Shown one piece after another: positions 54,870 through 63,800 of a DNA stretch of 64,000 nucleotides. The translations under genes were made by a program, and so were the position numbers. Under the pieces are notes generated by a model that did not search any database, was not told the DNA's origin, and saw nothing but the letters and a program-made list of their open reading frames with translations. Origin of the DNA: Luteimonas mephitis DSM 12574 (GTDB taxonomy: Bacteria > Pseudomonadota > Gammaproteobacteria > Xanthomonadales > Xanthomonadaceae); the NCBI RefSeq assembly GCF_000422305.1, contig NZ_KE383816.1, positions 748,785 to 812,784 of the forward strand, given 5' to 3'. How positions within the stretch are numbered: position 1 is the first letter of the stretch; the number at the start of each line of letters is the position of its first letter.

Positions 54870-55363
54870 GTCTTTACGGCTCTCGCTCTTCGGGGCTCTT
54901 CCGAAGCGGTGGAGACGGCGGGGCAAACCCGCAGGGGCGCTGCACATGGATGTGCGGTGTTTTCCGCGAAGGCAGGATGCCCTCTCGGCAGTTCCCGACG
55001 GCTCCGCGAACCCGGTGCAAAGCGCCGGGCGCGCAGGCGGGGTGTGTTTCCTTGCGCCAGGTTTCCTTGCACAAGCAAAGAAAGGTGGCTCGCGCCGTCA
55101 CGGCGCGAAACGCGTTTGAAGCCCTTTGGGCGGCATCACTGTTGCAATGCGAAAAGCGCGTCGGGGGCGTAACCCCGACCTGCGACTTCGTCTGGCTTGC
55201 GCTGTCGCGGCGGGGAACGCCCTCGGGCAAGCGGGCGAATGTCGGTCCGCCGGGAGGCCGGCAGGTGCATGACACCCGGAATCCAGAAGCGCCCCGTCCC
55301 AACGGGACCACCAACGTTCTCCCGTATCCTGTCCCGCTCCCACGACACCCGCCACCGCATCCC
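54870..55363. other. Gene-free stretch with degenerate repeat DNA
   Basis: No supported gene. It contains CTGCACATGGATGTGCGG (54937-54954), an ACAAGCAAAGAAAGG block near 55072, and a palindrome TCGGGGGCGTAACCCCGACC near 55158. The minus frame in this region (CLCKETWRKETHPACAPGAL) looks like the translated remnant of a repeat that recurs in many proteobacterial genomes rather than a real protein. It separates the glnA control region from uppP. Confidence 0.55.
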
Positions 55364-56224
55364 GTGACCGACCTGCTCGCCGCCCTGTTGCTGGGCATCA
55401 TCGAAGGCATCACCGAGTTCCTGCCGATCTCCAGCACCGGGCACCTGCTGATCGCCGAGCAGTGGCTGGGCCACCGCAGCGACCTGTTCAACATCGCGAT
55501 CCAGGCCGGCGCGATCCTCGCCATCGCGCTGATCTACCGGCAGCGGCTGTGGGACCTGGCGATGGGCTTCCTCGGCCGCGCCGCGCCGGCCGCGCACGAT
55601 CCGGCGGGGATTTCGCTGGACCCGGCGCAGGCGCGCGGCTATGCGCTCAAGCTCGGCGTGGCCTTCGGCGTGACCTGCGTGCTGGGTGTGGTCGTCAAGC
55701 AGCTGGGCTTCGAACTGCCCGACCGGATCGAACCGATCGCCTGGGCGCTGATCCTCGGCGGCCTGTGGATGGTGGTGGCCGAACACTTCGCCGCCAAGCG
55801 CGCGCTGGCGCTGGGCGAGCGCAGCGCGATCAGCTGGACGGTGGCGATCCTGGTCGGCATCGCGCAGGTGGTCGCGGGCGTGTTCCCGGGCACCTCGCGC
55901 TCGGCGGCGACGATCTTCGTCGCCCTGCTGTTCGGCACCACCAGCCGCGTGGCGGCGACCGAGTTCGCGTTCCTGGTCGGCATCCCGACGATGTTCGCGG
56001 CCACCGCATACGAACTGGTCGACGTGGTCCGCAGCGGGCAGGCCGCGCACGAGGACTGGAGCGCGCTGGCGGTCGCCTTCATCGCCTCGGCGATCACCGC
56101 CTTCATCTCGGTCAAATGGCTGCTGCGCTATATCCAGTCGCATCGCTTCACCGCCTTCGCGGTCTACCGCGTGGCGCTGGGCGCGGCGCTGTTGCTGCTG
56201 GTGCCCGCCGCCAGCGCCGGCTGA
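55364..56224 (+). CDS. uppP: Undecaprenyl-diphosphatase UppP (BacA)
   Basis: A 286-residue membrane enzyme from a GTG at 55364. Catalytic motifs are EGITEFLPISSTGHL near residue 14 and FPGTSRSAATI near residue 175, on about eight membrane helices. It recycles the lipid carrier for peptidoglycan and other envelope polymers, and its level affects bacitracin tolerance. The longer open frame to 54950 runs through repeat DNA and is not credible. Confidence 0.95.
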   Translation: MTDLLAALLLGIIEGITEFLPISSTGHLLIAEQWLGHRSDLFNIAIQAGAILAIALIYRQRLWDLAMGFLGRAAPAAHDPAGISLDPAQARGYALKLGVAFGVTCVLGVVVKQLGFELPDRIEPIAWALILGGLWMVVAEHFAAKRALALGERSAISWTVAILVGIAQVVAGVFPGTSRSAATIFVALLFGTTSRVAATEFAFLVGIPTMFAATAYELVDVVRSGQAAHEDWSALAVAFIASAITAFISVKWLLRYIQSHRFTAFAVYRVALGAALLLLVPAASAG

Positions 56225-56285
56225 GCAACCCCGTCCGCCGCTGCCGCGCGTTGGCAGCATTCCCCACTGCATGGAGTCACCGGAC

Positions 56286-57113
56286 ATGAACAAGACGATG
56301 CTGCTGCTTCCGCTCGCACTGGCGCTGGCCGCCTGTGCGCCGGAAACACCCGCGCCCGGGCCGGCCAGCCCGACCCCGCCGCCCGCCGCGGATGCGAGCG
56401 CAACGCCCGCGGCCGACGGCGCGACGCTCGCCGGCTACCACTGGCGTCTGGAAACGGCCACCGGCGCCGGCGGCGCGCGCATCGACGCGCTGTTCCCCGG
56501 CGATGAGCACGCGCTGACGCTCGACTTCGCCGATGGTCGCGTCTCGGTGTCCGGCGGCTGCAACGGCCAGGGCGGCAGCTACGCCGTGGGCGAGGGCGGC
56601 AGGCTGGAGATCGGCCAGATGATGTCCACGCAGATGGCCTGCGATGCGCCGCTGATGGACGCCGACGCGACCATCGCCGCGCTGCTGGCCCAGCCGCAGG
56701 AGGTTCGCGTCGACCAGGGCACGCCTCCGCGCCTGCAACTGGTCGCCGCCGACGGCAGCACCACGGCGTGGACCGGCGAAGCCACCGCGCAGACCCGCTA
56801 CGGCGGCGAGGGCGAAACGGTGTTCATGGAAGTCGCGCCGCAGCGTATCGCCTGCAGCCACCCGATGATGCCGGACCACAAGTGCCTGCAGGTGCGCGAG
56901 ATCCGCTACGACGCCAACGGCGTCAAGCAGCCGCCCGGCGAGTGGGAAGCGTTCTACGGCGACATCGAGGGCTTCGAGTTCCGCGAGGGCGAGCGCAAGG
57001 TGCTGCGGCTGAAGAAGTTCAACAAGCCCGACCCGGTGCCGGCCGACGCTTCGTCGATCGCCTACGTGCTCGACATGGTGGTGGAGTCGGAGCTGGTGCC
57101 CGCCGGCAAGTAG
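56286..57113 (+). CDS. Lipoprotein with META and DUF4377 domains
   Basis: A 275-residue protein starting at 56286 (GGAG upstream). The lipobox LALAACAP is followed by a Pro/Ala linker. Residues about 45-150 form a META (HslJ-like) domain with SVSGGCNGQGG and MMSTQMACDAPLMDADATIA. Residues about 180-270 form DUF4377 (IACSHPMMPDHKCLQVREIR). The pair of domains occurs together in envelope lipoproteins, where META proteins are linked to heat or antibiotic stress. A single-gene unit. Confidence 0.88.
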   Translation: MNKTMLLLPLALALAACAPETPAPGPASPTPPPAADASATPAADGATLAGYHWRLETATGAGGARIDALFPGDEHALTLDFADGRVSVSGGCNGQGGSYAVGEGGRLEIGQMMSTQMACDAPLMDADATIAALLAQPQEVRVDQGTPPRLQLVAADGSTTAWTGEATAQTRYGGEGETVFMEVAPQRIACSHPMMPDHKCLQVREIRYDANGVKQPPGEWEAFYGDIEGFEFREGERKVLRLKKFNKPDPVPADASSIAYVLDMVVESELVPAGK

Positions 57114-57134
57114 CCCGCGGACACGCCGTCGCGG

Positions 57135-57752
57135 TCACGCCGCGGCGGCTTTCGCGTTCAGGGTGTAGTTGCCCTGCACCAGCGCTTCGGCCAGCACGTG
57201 GCCGTGCATCGCACGGAACACGTCGCCGGCGGTGAAGCGGTCCGGCAGCTCAAGTGCGGCCACGTCGAGCGCGAACAGGCGGAAGAAGTAGCGGTGCACG
57301 CGCAGGTCGTTGGGCGGCGGGTACGGGCCGTCGTAGCCCAGGTAGTCGCCGCGCATGTCGTCGCTGCCGGCGAACCAGCCGGTGTAGTCGTTCAGTCCCT
57401 GGCGTGCGCCTGCAGGCCCCTGCGGCGCGCGCTTGCCGCCCTTGTCGACGCCGTCGCTGCAGCTGCCCGCTGCGATCCCGCGCACGTCGGCGGCGATGTC
57501 CGCCATCACCCAGTGGACGAACCCGCCGCGCGGATGCGCGGCCGGGATCTCCACGTCGTCGCGGCCCGCCAGCGACGGATCGGTGGGCGCGTCGGCGTCG
57601 ATGCACAGCAGCGCGAACGAACGCGTGCCGGCCGGCACCTCGTCCCAGGCCAGCTGCGGGTTGCGGTTGCCGCCGAAGCCGTCCGCGGCGCCAAGCGCGA
57701 ATTCCTCCGGGATCGGGCCGCGATTGTCGAAACTGCTGCTGTGGATGCGCAT
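57135..57752 (-). CDS. PEBP/YbhB-family protein
   Basis: A 205-residue phosphatidylethanolamine-binding-like protein. The central region has FALLCIDADAPTDPS and PRGGFVHWVMADIAADVRGI, and GYDGPYPPPNDLRVHRYFFR holds the conserved ligand-site His/Arg. There is no signal peptide, as in YbhB. Function in bacteria is unclear (an inhibitor-like or kinase-regulating role by analogy). It ends 21 bp from the convergent META gene and follows the TPR-sulfotransferase gene by 17 bp, likely one transcript. Confidence 0.92.
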   Translation of the reverse strand: MRIHSSSFDNRGPIPEEFALGAADGFGGNRNPQLAWDEVPAGTRSFALLCIDADAPTDPSLAGRDDVEIPAAHPRGGFVHWVMADIAADVRGIAAGSCSDGVDKGGKRAPQGPAGARQGLNDYTGWFAGSDDMRGDYLGYDGPYPPPNDLRVHRYFFRLFALDVAALELPDRFTAGDVFRAMHGHVLAEALVQGNYTLNAKAAAA

Positions 57753-57769
57753 GGCGTGGTCTCCTCGGG

Positions 57770-59845
57770 TCAGGCGTCCGGATAGCCCAGCCGCCGTGCG
57801 ATCGGCGTGAGCGCGGCGAACGGCTCGGCCAGCACCCCGGCGAATTCGCGCCAATAGCCGGCGGCGAAGTGCGGCGCGCCGAAAATGTCGGCCGGCGGCG
57901 GCGGCAGGTTCACGTTCAAGGCCGCGCCGAGCGTCGCCGCGACCGCGGCCGGGTCTCCGTGGATCTCGTCGAGCTTCAGCAGTGCGTACATCACCGGCGA
58001 CCGCTCGTGCAGCACGGCGACGTGCTCCAGGTGGCGCGCGAGCCACTGCGCCATCTGCAGCGGCGATTCGACCCGCAGCAGCAGCGGCGCGCCAAACGCG
58101 ATCCAGTCGACCAGCATGTCGCGCGGGTCGCGCAAAGCGATCAACACGCGCGCGTGCGACAGCCGGGTGCGCAGCATCGGCAGCAGCGCGTTGTCCCACC
58201 AGAGCAACCAGTCGATCACTTCGCCGTTGGCCACGCCGCGCGCGGGAAGGTGTTCGCGCCAGTCGGCGGCCACGGCGGCCGGGTCCAGTTCGCCACTGGC
58301 CAGCTGCGCGGGCAGCATGAAGTTCTGCAGCAGGTCGTCCGGCGCGCCTCGCGGGGTGAAGCGGTCGTCGCGGAAGGCTGGCAGCGCGCCCGCCAGCAGC
58401 GTGGCCACACGCTCGGCGCCCGAGCCGGGGGCTCCGGCAAGGAACGCGACCGCCGGGGCGTCCGCGGTCGGCTCGACGATCGACGGCAGCACGGGATCGG
58501 GCGCTGTCGGCTCCGGCAGCGGCAGGCTGCGCGAGGCAGCCTCTGCCTGCAGCCCGATCCAGGTCGCGACCGCCGCCTCGTGCAGGCCGCAGCGCAGTTG
58601 GGCGTGGCCAAGCCAAGTGCGCAGCTCGCGCTGCGCGTCGGGATCCGCGGCCTGGGCCAGCAGCGACTGGATGCGCGCGAGCCCGGCGTCGGGGTCGCGC
58701 GCCAGCAGCCGGTCGACGATGCGCATCTGCGCCTGCCGGTGCCCCGGCACGAGCGCCACGATGCGCTGCGCCATGGCCTCGGCGCCTTCGGCGTCGCGGC
58801 GCATGCCCAGCAGCGCCATGTTCGCCTCCAGTGCCGGCAGCGCGTCGGGCATCTGCGCCAGCCAGCGGGTGGCCACGTCCAGCGCCAGCGGGTCGGCGGC
58901 ATCTTCCACCGCCAGCCGCGCCTGCCACAGCACCGCCGCCTGCGGCGACGTCGCCAGCGCGGCGTCGAACACGTTGCGCGCAAGGTCGCGGTCGCCGTTG
59001 CGACGCAGCGCCTCGTACAGCGCTTCGAGCGTGCGCACGTCATCGGCCTGCGCGGCCAGTGCACGGCGCAGCGGCGGCAGCGCGCGCTCGTGGCGGCCGG
59101 CGGTCAGTTCCAGCTCGCCGGCAAACCGCTGCAGGCCCGGGGTGGCGTCGTCGCGGTCGAGCAGGGGCGCCAGTTCGTCGGCCGCCTCGGCCGGGCGACC
59201 TTGGCGACGCAGCAGTTCGGCCAGCAGCGCGCGCAGGCCGCGCGCCTCGGGCATCTTCTCCAGCACGCTGCGGAAGGCCTGTTCGGCGAACGCCAGGTGG
59301 CCCTTCTTCAGGTAGGCAAAACCCAGCGCGTAGCGGACCTGCGCGTCGTCGGGCGCGTCCTGCATCGCCTGCGACAGCAGCGCCAGCGCGGTGTCGGCGT
59401 CATCGCGTTCCAGCGCGATGCTGCCCTGGAGCAGGCGCGTCCACGGATGCGCCGGCGACACCCGCGCGGCCAGTCGCGCCAGCCGGTCGGCCTCGTCGAG
59501 GTCGCCGCGCATCAGCGCCATCTGCGCCTGCATCACATAGGCGCCGAACTGGTTGGGATCGAGCTGCAAGGTCTGCGACAGCGCCGCCTGCGCCGCGTCG
59601 AACTGGCTGCCGTGGAGCAGGTAGCCGGCGCGGTGGAAGTGCAGGTCGGCGTCGTCCGGGGCCAGCGCGATGGCACGGTCGATGCTGGCCAGGGCCGCCT
59701 CGCCGTCGCCGCTGGCGCGCAGGGCCATGGCCAGCGCGCGGTGCGCCTGCGGGTCTTCGGGATGGGTGGCGGTCGCGGCGCGGGCCAGCGACAGGGCGTC
59801 TTCGTTCGCCCCGCGCCGCAGCGCGTCGAGGATGTCTGCTTGCAT
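57770..59845 (-). CDS. TPR-sulfotransferase fusion protein
   Basis: A 691-residue protein. Residues 1 to about 430 are tandem tetratricopeptide repeats (for example HRALAMALRASGDGEAALAS, VRYALGFAYLKKGHLAFAEQ). The rest is a sulfotransferase_1/3-type domain with the PAPS 5'-phosphosulfate loop FLAGAPGSGAERVATLLAGA near residue 468 and the 3'-phosphate segment ARVLIALRDPRDMLVDWIAF near residue 580. Such fusions may sulfate proteins or surface polymers. No signal or membrane segment is evident, so it is probably cytosolic. Acceptor unknown. Confidence 0.9.
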   Translation of the reverse strand: MQADILDALRRGANEDALSLARAATATHPEDPQAHRALAMALRASGDGEAALASIDRAIALAPDDADLHFHRAGYLLHGSQFDAAQAALSQTLQLDPNQFGAYVMQAQMALMRGDLDEADRLARLAARVSPAHPWTRLLQGSIALERDDADTALALLSQAMQDAPDDAQVRYALGFAYLKKGHLAFAEQAFRSVLEKMPEARGLRALLAELLRRQGRPAEAADELAPLLDRDDATPGLQRFAGELELTAGRHERALPPLRRALAAQADDVRTLEALYEALRRNGDRDLARNVFDAALATSPQAAVLWQARLAVEDAADPLALDVATRWLAQMPDALPALEANMALLGMRRDAEGAEAMAQRIVALVPGHRQAQMRIVDRLLARDPDAGLARIQSLLAQAADPDAQRELRTWLGHAQLRCGLHEAAVATWIGLQAEAASRSLPLPEPTAPDPVLPSIVEPTADAPAVAFLAGAPGSGAERVATLLAGALPAFRDDRFTPRGAPDDLLQNFMLPAQLASGELDPAAVAADWREHLPARGVANGEVIDWLLWWDNALLPMLRTRLSHARVLIALRDPRDMLVDWIAFGAPLLLRVESPLQMAQWLARHLEHVAVLHERSPVMYALLKLDEIHGDPAAVAATLGAALNVNLPPPPADIFGAPHFAAGYWREFAGVLAEPFAALTPIARRLGYPDA

Positions 59846-59921
59846 GGGATAGAGGGTCGGCGGGCGGGCGCCCGGGATCCGCCCATTCTAGCCGGCGCCG
59901 GCAGCGGCCCTTGGGCCGGCC

Positions 59922-60992
59922 TCAGTCCTTCGCGGCCGCTGCCAGGTGTTCGGCCACCCAGCGTTCGGCGAAACCGTCCAGGCGCACGTTCTCGAGGAAG
60001 CCGCAGTGCCCGCCCCACTGCGAGATTTCCAGCCGCGCGCGTGCCGGCAGCACCAGTTCATGGAAGTCCTCGATCGGGATCACCGGGTCGTCGGCGGCCA
60101 TCAGGATGTCGGTCGGCACCGCCAGCGACGCCAGCCGGTCGCCGGCGATCGAGTAGCCGTCGAAGTAGTTGTCGAGGGTGCCGAAGTCGGTGTGGCGCTG
60201 CACCAGCCATTGCGTCAACTCGCGCATGTGCAGCTTCAGCGTGGCGTCGTCGAAATCGTGCCGCTCGGGGAACAGCCGCCGCTTGCGCTGCAGCGAGTTG
60301 CGCCACTTCTTTTCGAAGTAGCGCATGTACATCGGCGTGCCGCGCTCCATCTGCAGCATCGTCCGGGCCGGATCCAGCACCGGGCAGACCGAGGCCACGC
60401 CTGCCAGCTGCAGCCCCGCCGACGGCGCGCGCAGCGCCAGGCGCAGCACGAAGTTGCCGCCCAGCGAATGCCCGGCGGCCACCATCGGCCTGTCCGCCGG
60501 CAGGAAGCGGCGCGCGATGTCGCACGCCGCGTGCACCACCTCGTCGATGCGGTTGGAGTGGAACAGCGCCTCGTTGAGGTGGTGGGTGCCGCCGTGGTCG
60601 CGGAAGTTGAGGCGGAACACCTCGAAGCCGCGCAGCAGCAGCTGCACCGCGGTCATCCGCATGTAGCTCGATTCGGTGCTGCCCTCCCAGCCGTGCAGCA
60701 GCAGGGCCAGGCCGCGCGGCTGCATGCCGGGCAGCGTGGTGTGCAGGCCGTGCAGGCGCACGCCGTCGCCGCCGTCGACCAGATGCGCGGTACTCACCGC
60801 GCCCAGCCGCTCCAGCCCTTGCGCGCCGCGCATGCGCCGCAGCGGGCTGCCGGCCAGGATCGACTGCACGTGGCGGTTGCGCAGCCACGATGGCGGCCGG
60901 TACGCGGACGCGGTGAGCCGGGAGCCCGCTGCCGCCTGCCCCGCTTCCGGCATTGCGGGCGCCTGGCCTGATGGTTCCGGGAGGTCGGGCAT
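59922..60992 (-). CDS. YheT-like alpha/beta hydrolase
   Basis: A 356-residue hydrolase of the YheT/ABHD1 type. The N-terminus WLRNRHVQSILAG is the family hallmark. The fold shows LLLHGWEGSTESSYMRMTAV, the nucleophile elbow AAGHSLGGNFVLRLALRA near residue 174, the acid in MAADDPVIPIEDFH and the His in WGGHCGFLEN. Related proteins act as esterases or lipid hydrolases. Its stop is 76 bp from the sulfotransferase gene, and plsC begins the unit 6 bp upstream. Confidence 0.92.
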   Translation of the reverse strand: MPDLPEPSGQAPAMPEAGQAAAGSRLTASAYRPPSWLRNRHVQSILAGSPLRRMRGAQGLERLGAVSTAHLVDGGDGVRLHGLHTTLPGMQPRGLALLLHGWEGSTESSYMRMTAVQLLLRGFEVFRLNFRDHGGTHHLNEALFHSNRIDEVVHAACDIARRFLPADRPMVAAGHSLGGNFVLRLALRAPSAGLQLAGVASVCPVLDPARTMLQMERGTPMYMRYFEKKWRNSLQRKRRLFPERHDFDDATLKLHMRELTQWLVQRHTDFGTLDNYFDGYSIAGDRLASLAVPTDILMAADDPVIPIEDFHELVLPARARLEISQWGGHCGFLENVRLDGFAERWVAEHLAAAAKD

Positions 60993-60998
60993 CGCCTG

Positions 60999-61856
60999 CT
61001 ACTCCCCGCGCCCGGGCTCCGGATCCTGCATGGCCGCGACGATGCGCGCACGCGCAAGCTCGGCGATGCGCCGGCGGCCCTCGGTATCGCCGGGCACGAT
61101 CGGCGGCAGGAACACCACCTCCACCACCCGCGGCGGCTCCCCGATCAGGCGCAGGAAGTTGCCGAGGAAGCTCTCCTTCGGCTGGAACGCGACCACCGTC
61201 TGCGCGCTGCCGCCGGCGCCGTAGCGCAGCGCCACCGGCTGCACCGGCGCGCCCGCTTCGACCGCGGCCAGGAAGATGCGGGCGTGGAACGGGCCGACTT
61301 CGGTGCCGTCGCGGGTGCGCCCTTCGGGAAACACGCCCACCGAACGTCCCGAGCGCAGCCGCGCGAGCATGACCTGCAGTACGCCGCCAAGCGATTCGGT
61401 GCTGCCGCGCTGGTGGAAGATCGTCTCGCCGCGCGACGCCAGCCAGCCGACCAGCGGCCAGCTCGCGATTTCACGCTTGGCCACGAATCCCATCATCCGC
61501 TGGCTGTGCAGGGTGACGATGTCGACCCAGCTGACGTGGTTGGCGACGAACAGCGTCGCCTGCGGCACCGGCGTGCCGATGCGGACCAGGCGCAAGCCGA
61601 ACACGCGCAGCAGCCCGGACGACCAGGCACGGACCATGCGGTGGTCGAGGCGCGACCCGCCGAACTCGCTCGCGCCCCACGGCGGCATCATCAGCAGCAG
61701 CGTGACCGGCAGGTCGACCAGGACATGCCAGAGCAGGAACGGCACCCGGTACAGGTAGCGCCAGATGCGCACGAGGTTTCCTTCCGACGCCGGTGTTCCG
61801 GGAGGGACGGAGGAAGGCGACGGATTCATCTGCACAAGGTTACCGGATGCGGCCAC
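60999..61856 (-). CDS. plsC: 1-acyl-sn-glycerol-3-phosphate acyltransferase
   Basis: A 285-residue PlsC-type enzyme. HX4D lies in LFVANHVSWVDIVTLHSQRM near residue 109, and the acceptor motif VFPEGRTRDGTE near residue 182. A membrane helix (FLLWHVLVDLPVTLLLMMPP) lies near the N-terminus. The ATG at 61829 (MNPSPSS) is a good alternative to 61856. It makes phosphatidic acid; a second acyltransferase at 12460 suggests this longer one is the main enzyme, though I cannot prove that. Confidence 0.88.
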   Translation of the reverse strand: MAASGNLVQMNPSPSSVPPGTPASEGNLVRIWRYLYRVPFLLWHVLVDLPVTLLLMMPPWGASEFGGSRLDHRMVRAWSSGLLRVFGLRLVRIGTPVPQATLFVANHVSWVDIVTLHSQRMMGFVAKREIASWPLVGWLASRGETIFHQRGSTESLGGVLQVMLARLRSGRSVGVFPEGRTRDGTEVGPFHARIFLAAVEAGAPVQPVALRYGAGGSAQTVVAFQPKESFLGNFLRLIGEPPRVVEVVFLPPIVPGDTEGRRRIAELARARIVAAMQDPEPGRGE

Positions 61857-61916
61857 ACGAGGAACGCATGCCGGGGGGGCATGCGATGGCGGGTTGTCGG
61901 CGCCCCGGCCCGCCGG

Positions 61917-62339
61917 TCAGGCGCGCCGCGGCACCACGGCAAGGGTCAGGCGCGACACGCAGGCCAGGCGGCCGTGGTCGTCCTCGACGCGGATTTCCCA
62001 GACCTGGGTGCTGCGGCCGACGTGCAGCGGCCGCGCGGTGCCGGTGACGACGCCCTCGCGCACGCCGGCCAGATGGTTGGCGTTGATCTCGATCCCCACG
62101 CACATGTGGGCGTCATCGACGCACAGGTTGCCGGCGCTGCTGCCGAGGGATTCGGCCAGCAGCACCGAGGCGCCGCCGTGCAGCAGGCCGTAGGGCTGGC
62201 GTGTCCGCGCATCGACCGGCATCGTGCCGCGCAAGAAGTCGCCGCCGATTTCGGTGAACACGATGCCCAACGCCGCCATCGCGGTGTTGCGCGAGGCGCC
62301 GTTGAGGTCTTCGAGGCTGGTGGCCTTGCGGAAGATCAC
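61917..62339 (-). CDS. Hotdog thioesterase, YdiI/MenI-like
   Basis: A 140-residue protein that aligns across its length with E. coli YdiI: FRKATSLEDLNG at the start, then MPVDARTRQPYGLLHGGASV with the catalytic LHGGAS...AE segment (LLAESLGSSAG). This alignment fixes the start at the GTG at 62339; a longer frame to 62447 overlaps the DUF1232 gene and lacks homology. It is a broad acyl-CoA thioesterase; no menaquinone genes are nearby. It lies 31 bp after the DUF1232 gene. Confidence 0.9.
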   Translation of the reverse strand: MIFRKATSLEDLNGASRNTAMAALGIVFTEIGGDFLRGTMPVDARTRQPYGLLHGGASVLLAESLGSSAGNLCVDDAHMCVGIEINANHLAGVREGVVTGTARPLHVGRSTQVWEIRVEDDHGRLACVSRLTLAVVPRRA

Positions 62340-62370
62340 GCCGGCGTCGCCGGCGCGCGGCTGCAACGGC

Positions 62371-62982
62371 TCACTTGAAGGTGAACATCCCGGGACGCCA
62401 GGCGCGGACGTAGCTGCGCTTGGCGCCGTAGCCGCTGCTGCTGCCATAGCCGATGCCCATGTCGCGCTCGCGACGGGTGTGCATCCGGTCGACCAGCTCC
62501 TCGCGGCGGCTGGCCAGCCAGTCGGCCTGGCCGACGCTCGACGGCTCGACCCCGCGCTTGGTCGCCTCGTGGGCGCGGAACTCGCAGAAATCGTCGTAGG
62601 CGTCGAGCTCGTGGCGCAGTTCGCGCACGCACAGCTCGATCATGATCGCGTCGTCGAGGAAGCCCAGCACCTCGACGTTGTCCGGGATCACGTCCTTCGG
62701 GTCGACGAAATAGACCAGTGCCGACATCACCCGCTGGCGGTCCTCGGCTTCCATGTTCCAGCCCTGGTCGCGGACCATGGCGATCATGTCGTCGAGCTGC
62801 AGCAGGCGCTCACGGACGAAATCCGGGATGTGCACCTTCTGCGCGTCCGCCAGCAGCTTGCCCGCCGCGACCACGACCTCCTCGGGCGTCTTGCCCTCGG
62901 CGGCCTTGCGCGATGCCTGCATCGCCTTCTGGAAATGCTCGAGGTCGCGATCGCTGAGATCGATGGTCAATGAAATCGACAT
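62371..62982 (-). CDS. DUF1232/YkvA-type protein with Gly/Tyr tail
   Basis: A 203-residue protein. The central segment RQRVMSALVYFVDPKDVIPD and NVEVLGFLDDAIMIELCVRE is the DUF1232 core. The C-terminus DMGIGYGSSSGYGAKRSY is a Gly/Ser/Tyr tail that is nearly repeated at the end of the small protein encoded at 63100-63294. Function unknown; probably membrane-associated through the core helix. The start at 62982 follows GGACCCGTC with no strong ribosome site. Confidence 0.85.
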   Translation of the reverse strand: MSISLTIDLSDRDLEHFQKAMQASRKAAEGKTPEEVVVAAGKLLADAQKVHIPDFVRERLLQLDDMIAMVRDQGWNMEAEDRQRVMSALVYFVDPKDVIPDNVEVLGFLDDAIMIELCVRELRHELDAYDDFCEFRAHEATKRGVEPSSVGQADWLASRREELVDRMHTRRERDMGIGYGSSSGYGAKRSYVRAWRPGMFTFK

Positions 62983-63099
62983 GACGGGTCCGGAGACGGC
63001 AGGAAAGACTGCGAAGACTAGGGCGCGGCACGCTTACGCGTCAACAAAGCTGAAGCCGGCGACGGCTCTCCGCACCGCCGCTCACGGCGGCCGTCGGCA

Positions 63100-63294
63100 T
63101 CAACCGCAGCGGAAGCGCGCGTTGCCCCAGTCGGGCGTGTAGCGCTTGCCGCTGGCGTAGCCGCTGCTGTTGCCGTAGCCGACGCCGAAGTCGCGCGCCT
63201 GATACCTGCGGTAGGCGCTGGCAGCGACCGGCGCGACGAGCGCGGCCGGCGTGCGCGGAGGGGAGGACGTCGAGGGGGAATGCCGGATGGTCAT
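63100..63294 (-). CDS. Small protein sharing the Gly/Tyr tail of the DUF1232 protein
   Basis: A 64-residue protein starting at 63294 behind AGGAGATCACC. After a Ser/Thr/Pro-rich start and an Ala/Val stretch comes DFGVGYGNSSGYASGKRY, closely matching the tail of the neighbouring DUF1232 protein, then PDWGNARFRCG. No family is recognised. The shared tail and adjacency support it being a real gene. Confidence 0.7.
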   Translation of the reverse strand: MTIRHSPSTSSPPRTPAALVAPVAASAYRRYQARDFGVGYGNSSGYASGKRYTPDWGNARFRCG

Positions 63295-63800
63295 GGTGAT
63301 CTCCTGGTTCGTGATTTGGTGTGCTGGTAGACTACAACACCTATGCATGACGTCCATGGGCCGGAAGTCACCCCACCGAAGGCAGGGGGGGTAGTTCCCC
63401 AAGCGCTTGGGTTTGTTCGGGTTTCGCGAACCCTTGCCCAGGATCGGCGCCCGCGCCGCACCGAACGCGGTGAAGATCTGCGTCACCAGCGACTTCAGCC
63501 CCAGGCTCACCTGCGAGAAATCGCCGACCGGTTCGCAGCGCGGAATCGCGGGGCTGCACTATCCGATCAGAATCCAGGCCCGGCGTTGCGCGTCTCCTCT
63601 TCCGCCGCGCAGCAGAAGGCTTTGGATCCGGAGCTTCGGCCGCGCTCGCTCGGGAGCCGAGCCGGCGGCTTCGAAACCGCTGGCTCCGAGTGACAAGCAG
63701 GGATCGCCTGCAGCCAGCCAAACCTGCCGCGTGACGGCCGTCGCGGCTGCGCCCGGTGCGCGTTGGATAGACTCCACCGCAGGCCATGCGAAGGAACGCG
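63295..63800. other. Gene-free stretch
   Basis: No credible gene on either strand. Open frames here are short, Arg/Pro/Ala-rich and lack ribosome sites. It holds a CCCCACCGAAGGCAGGGGGG repeat fragment near 63372 and the likely promoters for the small gene (minus) and the lipoprotein (plus). Confidence 0.5.

Noticed and set aside
54874..55524. A 216-residue minus-strand frame between glnA and uppP
   Set aside because: It overlaps the uppP start and encodes a repeat-derived Cys/Arg/Pro-rich sequence seen as spurious proteins in many genomes; no ribosome site.
57254..60577. An 1107-residue plus-strand open frame
   Set aside because: Antisense to the PEBP, TPR-sulfotransferase and YheT genes; Arg/Gln/His-rich with no recognisable fold.
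63343..63693. A 116-residue plus-strand frame
   Set aside because: No ribosome site, shadow-like composition, and a repeat fragment inside.
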